Positions 20,427-26,810 of a DNA stretch of 26,810 bases are shown piece by piece. Every line of letters begins with the position of its first letter. The stretch's first letter is position 1. The position numbers were made by a program, and so were the translations under genes. The notes under the pieces are model-generated. The model ran no database searches. It was given only the letters and a program-made list of their open reading frames with translations, and was not told the origin of the DNA. Location: contig QEYB01001367.1 in the NCBI GenBank assembly GCA_017562135.1, forward strand, positions 1-26,810. The letters run 5' to 3'. The DNA comes from Dipylidium caninum. Its lineage: Eukaryota; Platyhelminthes; Cestoda; Cyclophyllidea; Dipylidiidae.

Positions 20427-20489
20427 ATGAAATCGGCATCGCCTCCACTTCTTCACGTGCGGCACCGATGGCTGTCCGAGAAAACCTGA
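20427..20489 (+). pseudogene. Dead SP2 copy with deleted signal core
   Basis: The ATG is kept, but the product is only 20 residues (MKSASPPLLHVRHRWLSEKT). Compared with the intact gene, about 18 bases of the leucine core are missing, and a stop follows soon after. Downstream bases such as gactccacgactgtggc still match gcctcaagactgtgaca of the intact gene. The TATA position reads cataaagg instead of tataaaag. Without signal core and TATA box this copy is very probably dead. Confidence 0.7.
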
Positions 20490-22480
20490 CTCCACGACTG
20501 TGGCAATGGGGACAATAATGGGGAAGAGTGGGGAGACGTGCGGGAAGGGATAATTGCTTTCCGGACGAAAGGCGTATTCAACACAGGGTGTGAGGCGTAG
20601 ATTGGCCGTCTCAACTCACGACGTAGGGAAAGGCCGATCAGTGTTGAAACTCTTTGTCGCCACCATCCTCACAACGGCTGAAGCAGTCCCCCTTCCATCT
20701 GCCGCATTCTAGTTATGTGAATGAAGCGCCGTTGAAAAGCATCCTACCACTGCGTCACTTTCTCCTCCAACTTTGTCGCTTTGACGAACGGTGAGGTATA
20801 GCCGAGCCTGAAATGGGGACGGCGAAGAAAGGGGGCCTGGTTCGTAAGGCTTTTGGGGAAGTGGTAAATTTATTCTTCAGGAGAGAGTGACGATTGGAGG
20901 TATCAAGGGAGTGGGAGACGAGTGTCAGCTCGTGCGACAAAATATGTGGCAGTGTAACACTGTGGGCCACATACTCAGCCAACATTGTAACCCACCTCAT
21001 GCTTCTCGTGCACGCACTCTGCCCGTATGAACAGCATCCATTCCCCCATCCACTGCTTCTTTGCAGCAGAGGAAGAGGCAGATGAGTTCCACTCTACTGA
21101 ATGACAGTCGGCTGTCGCTATCTGCTCCAATTCGCATGTTGTATATAGTTGTTGTCGGACGCATGTCCACGTAGGCGGCATTCTACTGGCAGAGGCGGTA
21201 AAGTGACATCTCAAGGCTCAACGAGCACCAGTCGTCTGGACGAACTGGCCTAAACACGAAAGCTTTCATGCTCACCCTTTGGAGTCATTTAGGAGCCACT
21301 AGCGGGAACAGTTAATCAGCAGTAGAATAAGCGCCCCTAGAGGCGCGGACGACTCGATGTTCTCGTCGATGCAAGCTGGCTTGGCTAATGTGGCAAGTCA
21401 GTGCGGCATCTTACGTACGGTGGTTAAGGCAATGTGGCAGAGAAGGAAGGAACGCGGCGCAGATCTGTCTACCTTTGTCCATTATAGTATCACACCTCGT
21501 TGTAATTGGAACCCCACTGACAGAGGCCTACGACTTACTGTACATCGCGGAGTTGTGTGCCATCCTGATCTGCAGTATGGCATTGCTGTTAGGCGAAACC
21601 CCGATGTGCCTCCATATGTCAGCACTGCTTATGCGTTTTCTTTCCTTGCGCCATGACCTGAGTTGACCTATTTCTCAAAGGCCACACATCTCACCTTTCT
21701 GAAGATGGGATGTGTAAGTGTACGAGGCGCTCTACACTCGTTTCTTGTTTCGTGTGCACTTCTCATCCCACGAGGTGTGAGCATCGAGGGACTCGTGGGG
21801 CGATGAGAAGAGAGGCGGCAGAAGGGGGCAGAAGGATGAGGAGGAGCGGAAGGATGAGGAGGAGCAGGAGGAGCAGGAGGAGGAGGAGGAGGAGAGACAA
21901 TGCCATTGTATGGACCGAGGAGCTGCCAAGTAGACGTGGATGGTGCACTGTATTCGTGTTCGTGTGTCGCCAAAGCATTCGATGGCTACCGGTCTGCTGT
22001 GCCTTCGTCATGTGGAATTGTCGAATGAGTGAAGTCACAGTGCTACGAGATCGCCCTACATTGTGGTAGTAGTGGGGCGCTGAAATGAAATGCTTGTTGA
22101 CTGTCAATCAGACCATCGATCATGTGGCTAGGAAGAAAGCTGGGCGGACGTTAGACGTTTGGATAAATATGAGCAGTGGACGCGAGATGCACACACAACA
22201 CATCGACCCTGTTGTTTGACGGTTGCCCCGATGGAGATTCCAAATAATCTGAATTCTTCACAGGAAACTGGGTAAATAGGAGAAGTTTCACCATGTTTTC
22301 CCTTTACTTTCAGGCATTAACGAGGTCGACCTCGGAGACATTGCAGGAGATTCAAGGTAGGCGAGTCGTGCCATTAATCGAGGCTTGGAAAACACAAGTG
22401 ACCTGCACTGCTCCACTTGAATGACACTACACGCAGATGAAGAAGTTTACCTCTCTGCATATCCGCCTCATAGACCGCAG
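20490..22480. other. Intergenic, no recognised gene
   Basis: Two overlapping plus-strand frames at 21357-21666 are open. One has a hydrophobic stretch (YIAELCAILICSMALLLG), but neither is linked to a promoter or splice site. A GGA/GAG-rich tract fills 21820-21896 and makes low-complexity frames on both strands. At 22314-22355 a small exon-like piece lies between tttactttcag and a gtaggc donor (NEVDLGDIAGDS in one frame); it has no neighbours to join. Confidence 0.4.
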
Positions 22481-22644
22481 TATCGCCACTTGCGCACGAT
22501 CCACCTCGTTTGCTTGGCATTGCTTTGGCGTTGCCGCAGCGGAGTGAGGCACGATGAACTGTTCCATGACGAGTTCATTCGCTACAGCATTCTGCTGATA
22601 GGCGTATTTGCGGGAGGAGTCCCACCTTCGGGAAGATGTGCAGG
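22481..22644 (+). promoter_or_regulatory. Conserved SP2 upstream block
   Basis: About 160 bases before the SP2 TATA box are shared with the flank of the dead copy at 20427 (cgccacttg, gcagcggagtgag, gttcattcgc and the block ending gcaggtataaa). They are shared partly with both arms as well. Similarity of this upstream stretch in all copies may mark regulatory DNA, or may only reflect duplication of the whole unit. The block is open in the same frame as SP2 in three copies, so a longer protein (start 22421, 154 codons) is a weaker alternative. Confidence 0.4.
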
Positions 22645-22652
22645 TATAAAAG
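22645..22652 (+). promoter_or_regulatory. TATA box of the SP2 gene
   Basis: The sequence is tataaaag in gtgcaggtataaaagcgacc, 37 bases before the first ATG. It matches the SP1 promoter in sequence and spacing. Both dead plus-strand SP2 copies have lost it (cataaagg and cataggg). Confidence 0.65.
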
Positions 22653-22681
22653 CGACCGCATCAGACCATGTAGCCACAAAT

Positions 22682-22885
22682 ATGATGACGAAATCGGCAT
22701 TGCCTTACCTCCTCCTTCTCCTCGTCGTCTTCGTGTGCGACTCCGATGGCTGCTCGCGTAAAACTGGCCTCAAGACTGTGACAGCTAGGACACTATCGGC
22801 GAACAACGTGGGAAGGGCCAGAAAAGATAATAAGTCGGAGTTTTCTGCGGTTTTAAAAGACTCAATCCAATATTTGCCCTTTTGA
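22682..22885 (+). CDS. SP2: small secreted peptide, 67 aa
   Basis: The start at 22682 gives 67 residues: MMTKSALPYLLLLLVVFV is a strong signal peptide, probably cut near CDSDG (about residue 23). The mature peptide of about 44 residues is basic and polar (CSRKTGLKTVTARTLSANN, then VGRARKDNKSEFSAVLKDSI) with a single cysteine shortly after the signal peptide. I do not recognise a family and assign no function. A TATA box lies 37 bases upstream. The other copies (3183-3298, 11378-11491, 20427-20489) have lost the start, the TATA box or the signal core, so this is the only one that looks expressible. No clear AATAAA was seen in the next 300 bases, and a further exon cannot be excluded. The choice of the first of two adjacent ATGs is arbitrary. 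Confidence 0.5.
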   Translation: MMTKSALPYLLLLLVVFVCDSDGCSRKTGLKTVTARTLSANNVGRARKDNKSEFSAVLKDSIQYLPF

Positions 22886-24578
22886 TCTCGCCTTCCACGT
22901 GAACAGAATGAGGAAGAGTGTTTGAGAGTGGAGGAGGAAATTCCCATTGTCACATTCCTCCACGCCGACTCATGCAACTCACCCCTCCATCATCCCCCTT
23001 CGGAGACCTCTGCAGTAAACGCAGTAAACACACAAACGTGTTATCTCCCTTCACCTCGCCCTCCTTGACCTCTCCCACCCTTCTCCTTTTCTCTAACACC
23101 CTTTAACGCTTCTCCATCTCCCACCCTTTCCCGTCTCCACTTTATGGCTTCTGCCTTCACACACTGTTCTCTCTCGTCCACAGTTTCGACTTGATCCTCC
23201 CAGTGTCTGTCCTTTGATGGTGATGGTTGTGGTGGTAGACTCTGTGTTTTCTTTGGAGTGCCTAATGTTCATCATTCCATAGAGAATAATCAATTCTCCA
23301 AATTGCCTTCTTCTTGTGGGGAGCCCACTTGGTTGGCTTCTACTCTGGTCCAGAGGAATTGGTCGCGCTACAGGGACTACGTGAGTGATGGGGCATCTGT
23401 GCTTTAGATGGCTTTCTCTCCGAATCTATTCACCAACGGGGTGATCAGCTCACACTCGTGTGCCATTACCCCGATTGACAGCAATTCATTGAACCGCATC
23501 GAGTTGGGCCAATCGCGTTTTCATTGCCTTGATCGTGGGTCTCTGTGTATACTTGGAAAGAGTCACGGATCGACGACAGGGAGCTGCGCCCCCCTCTTCC
23601 CCAGATCGTCGGAGCAAAATCGAGAATGGAAGTGAAATGTACTGTCATCTAATTGTTGACTTTAACGCATGTGCCTGTCGTTATTCACATTTTCGCAAAG
23701 AGCACTTCAAAGACGGGTGCCCATGTACAAGGATGATTGAAGATGAAGTCCTTGGAAGCGCTGCCAACCTTTCTACCATACGATTCTCTTTTCGTATGGA
23801 AACGTCGAAAGTGGTCTGTTCGAAAGTAGAAATGCTGTCGTCTGTCTCCTCTCCCCACCATACTGCATTAAGGACACACATTTCGATCGGAAGGGAAGAG
23901 TCCTTCATTGTGTGCTATTGGTCTGCTCGTGAATGTCTATCCACGCACCGAGTGGCGTAGAGTACGTCAACTCTGCCTCTGTTCCGATCGTGGCTGTTTG
24001 CCTCCCATCTAATCACTTAGAAACCTGCGCCACAACTTCGTCGCATCATCGTCAGAGCGTCTGTGGCTGCGGATTGTAAGAAGTGACGCACAATTGGAAC
24101 AAGTCGGAGGGAAGGGGAAGGCAATCATCGAGTTGGAAGAAGCAGCATAACGCCTGTGCAAATTCATCACCCAATGAGCAAGCAGTGCTTCAAATTCACC
24201 CGAGTTATTGTATCCGGTCCAGGGACATACGTAATGTGCTCTGACTGTTCCACGCAACCTTGGACAAGTGATTTCGACCGAAGCCTCCAATGGTACCATC
24301 GGCCTCACTTTGGCCTCCACCCTTACGCCAGTTCAGGCACAGCCACCCTCTTTCCTAGTTACAGTGGATCGAGACTTGTAGACTCGAGGTAGATGTTGCA
24401 GAGGTTGTCGCCCACAGAGCGTCTCTTCTCTGTTCCCGTCTGCTCGGTGTGGTGATTTGAAGTGAGGAGAATTTTACCGCAAACTGGCAGTGAGAACTCG
24501 CATAAAACCCGCAACAGTCGGAGAAACTTTGTCCGTATCGACGATATGGCAATAATGCACTGCAAAGGGAATTCCGAT
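22886..24578. other. No recognised gene; weak candidate frame at 23529-23960 (+)
   Basis: A plus-strand frame of 143 codons, with an internal ATG at about 23637, is Cys-rich in part (NACACRYSHFRKEHFKDGCP) and then reads VCSKVEMLSSVSS. It lacks a recognisable promoter and polyadenylation signal, and the opposite strand is also open (23681-23908). The remainder contains pyrimidine-rich stretches (about 22980-23180) and scattered short frames. Confidence 0.4.
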
Positions 24579-24640
24579 GAGAGCAGAGCAGAGCAGAGCA
24601 GAGCAGAGCAGAGCAGAGGAGAGGAGAGGAGAGGAGAAGG
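24579..24640. repeat. (GAGCA)n / (GAGGA)n pentanucleotide array
   Basis: About eight units of gagca pass into about four units of gagga. This is a simple sequence repeat. Confidence 0.9.
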
Positions 24641-26810
24641 AGAGTGAGTGTTTTGGCTTTACGTCAGGCGGAAGATTAAACCGGAGCGGATCCGTATAAG
24701 GTGACTCTTTCAATCCCCAACGAGTCATTCGCTCGATGTTCTCCTTCCTCCGCCACCTGCTCACTCGTGCGCGCAGCATCTGCTGACCTGACGACCTTCC
24801 TCCTTCTCTGTGGCATGCAGGCATCGGTGTCACTTGGGAGGAGACATGCGGGAACCAAGGCTACAAAGTGCTTGTCGACGTCGTTCTCCGTGCTGCACTG
24901 AAGTCGCTTTGATGGGGGAGGTTAGTGGGAAAGTGGCACACTGGACTCCACGCGACGGATGCCCGGCTTGTGTTCTGCTCTGTCACAGCAGACAGTCAAC
25001 CCAATTGACTTCGAACACAGCGGCGGATGACCGACGTGTGTGCATGTACTGCTGTCGTTGGTTGATCTAACAGCATCGTTCTGGTTAACAGCGGCGCGAG
25101 TTAGGTCATTGGAACATGCCAGTCCAATGGATGCAGAATTTCAATCTGGCACAAAATCTTCATGAGCCCGGGGCGATAGAAGATTTGTGAAAACAAAGGA
25201 CTGCATCGTGTGTTATATTTTGGAGGAAAAATGGTAGAAGTTTGGCAGCATGAGTATCGCCTCTATCCACTGTGAATAGCCCAGTGTGCATTCCACTTCT
25301 ACCACGAACGACAGCAACAAACCCTTCCCTTGTCTCCAACTAGTAGTCCAATCCGCCACCTTCAGTGACGAGTCAAAATAACTTGAGTTGTTACGGTGTT
25401 GGAGTGTTTCTCCTACCCTCCGCCTCATACACGCACTGACCTGCCTGCGCCTCGTCTGTCTCGAACGCAGTGGATGCTTACCGCTGTCCGAGATGACAGA
25501 AGAGCTCGAATGAGAGCCACCTGTTGCGCCTTTCCTTCAGGCAAGCAGGGCTGCGCTGGAGCTGCCGGTGCACTGAGCACGAAATCACTTCCACAAGTTA
25601 ATTACCTACACATCCCAAGTCCTTGTGACAATTGCCATTCCATCGTCAACTGTCTCAATGGTGTTTTGGAGCGTGTCTGACATTGTCTGTGGCGTTAACC
25701 TCACAACTTCAATTGGTGTAGGATATCAGCTTAAGATAACGAATTCAGACTCATCAGCCTGGTGGAAAGAGAATACTTAGAGGAAGTTCGCATGCCCACG
25801 CGGCCCCTCATAGCCTTCTCATGCGTGCACAAACCGATGACCAACTCCGATGACATCCCCTCCTGACAGTGAAAACGTTTTTCAAGAAGTGTGCGTGCAC
25901 GTTGTGAAGGTAAGAAGAAGATGAAAATGTGAGGTTTGTTTTGTGTAACAGTCTGCATTAATTTCTTGCTCACGTCCTTGCCGAAGGAGAGAAGAGAAAC
26001 GCAGATGGCGAGATGGCGAAGTGAAGCCGGAGTGTATCGAGAAATCAAAGAAGTGTTAAAGGCCAGCCCCTAAAATTCGGAAAGCACCAGAAGGTTGCTC
26101 GCTGTGCACATGCCCCGACGAATCGCTCTTTGCTTACCAAACTGCCCGCACGGCAAGACCACTTGTATGCAAGGAGCCAGAGGGTTCCCTTACAGTGCAG
26201 GCTGCAAACGGACTGCTGGTCTTGTCTTCGCATCAACAGCAGTGCATTCGATATTCAGCCAACGCGTAAAAACGCACCTCGCGTAGTGTAATGAAATAGA
26301 GTCTAGCGACGAACCTTCTTTGTTCCCAAGCCGTCGAAAGTATATCGGAATGTCGCAAGCCACAGCCATCCGAACCCCACGTAGAAGTGTCCTCGATGGA
26401 GGCTGGTAGGGGAAGTGTGAGGCGCGAGGAGCAGATAGATCGGTGTTTCGAGAGCTCGTTTGATGTTGCCAAAAGTGAACACGTTTCTGGCGAACATGGC
26501 TTTGCTCCCTTTTCTCTCTCACACCGCAGTTGCGATTCTGACGTGAACAACTTTCGACAAGCTGGTAGTCGCCCCCCATCCATTTGCACGGTTTCACCAA
26601 AAAAGCCGAAGTTTCATCTACCAGGCCCACATTGATCTTAGTGGAACCCACCGCAAGCTCATAACTCTTCCCAAAGACAATACTCAGCGGTGCACCCAAG
26701 TGAAAGGGAACACGTTGCAAACTCTTTCCTCTCGACTTCATTCAGGCTTCAAAATTGAACAGAAATACAGTGCTTTAGAGCATACGATATCACAAATTTA
26801 TTATCTCTCT
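24641..26810. other. No recognised gene; possible exons noted
   Basis: At 25541-25680 (+), a strong acceptor (gcgcctttccttcag) is followed by an open frame of 46 codons, with Cys-rich wording (CDNCHSIVNCLNGVLERV) before a TGA. It could be a terminal exon, but no partner exon or AATAAA was found. On the minus strand a 183-codon frame (26190-26741) is the longest in this part, with no recognised motif. A second minus frame (26233-26589) is open inside it. Both are within chance expectation. An AATAAA on the minus strand near 26795 could end a gene lying beyond the window. Confidence 0.35.

Noticed and set aside
19824..20489. 221-codon open frame
   Set aside because: It runs through an (AC)n microsatellite, a dead promoter and a dead SP2 copy, and is not followed in the homologous arm sequence.
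21710..22107. Frames on both strands rich in Arg or Leu
   Set aside because: They are products of the GGA/GAG tract at 21820-21896.
24579..24640. CRISPR-like repeat array
   Set aside because: The units are five bases long without spacers; it is a microsatellite in a eukaryotic context.
26190..26741. 183-codon minus-strand frame as a gene, briefly considered as a transposase fragment
   Set aside because: No catalytic motif was recognised, another minus frame is open in the same place, and one frame of this length is near chance expectation here.

Overview
This is nuclear DNA of an animal, most likely an invertebrate. The evidence is spliced genes with GT-AG introns of 44-190 bases, TATA boxes, AATAAA polyadenylation signals, a relic of a tRNA-derived short repeat, several microsatellites, and no bacterial operon structure. 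Base composition looks near 50% GC by eye. I cannot fix the phylum. If the secreted protein at 12894-13570 really is a mite group-7-allergen-like (TULIP-fold) protein, an arthropod or mite is favoured; a flatworm or other small invertebrate is not excluded.

The largest structure is an inverted repeat with two arms of about 5.0 kb (12-5011 and 9671-14689) around a 4.66-kb spacer. The arms are alike along their whole length but carry many substitutions and single-base indels. Beneath this lies an older, more diverged direct duplication of a gene module. Three gene families recur: a two-exon secreted protein (called SP1 here), a five-exon ankyrin-repeat protein (ANK), and a small secreted peptide with its own TATA box (SP2). 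In + strand order the copies are: dead SP1 (about 6800-7130), dead ANK (8220-9745), dead SP2 (11378), intact SP1 (12894-13570), intact ANK (17556-19108), dead SP2 (20427), intact SP2 (22682-22885). The left arm adds inverted dead copies of the ANK tail, SP2 and SP1.

Each family therefore keeps one readable copy among one or more corpses, which suggests birth-and-death evolution. Dead and live copies support each other's gene models: ANK splicing rebuilds an ankyrin repeat across an intron, and the 44-base SP1 intron is recognisable in three copies. Homology to the intact ANK gene runs without a break across the inner edge of the right arm. I infer that the right arm is in its original place and the left arm is the later, inverted copy.

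The intact SP1 and SP2 genes share a core promoter layout, CAGGTATAAA(T/A)GCG about 35-37 bases before the start codon of a secreted protein. The regions 14690-17480, 20490-22640 and 22886-26810 hold no gene I can name; a few possible exons are noted at low confidence. Chance open frames of up to about 150 codons are expected in a window of this size, so length alone was not taken as evidence.
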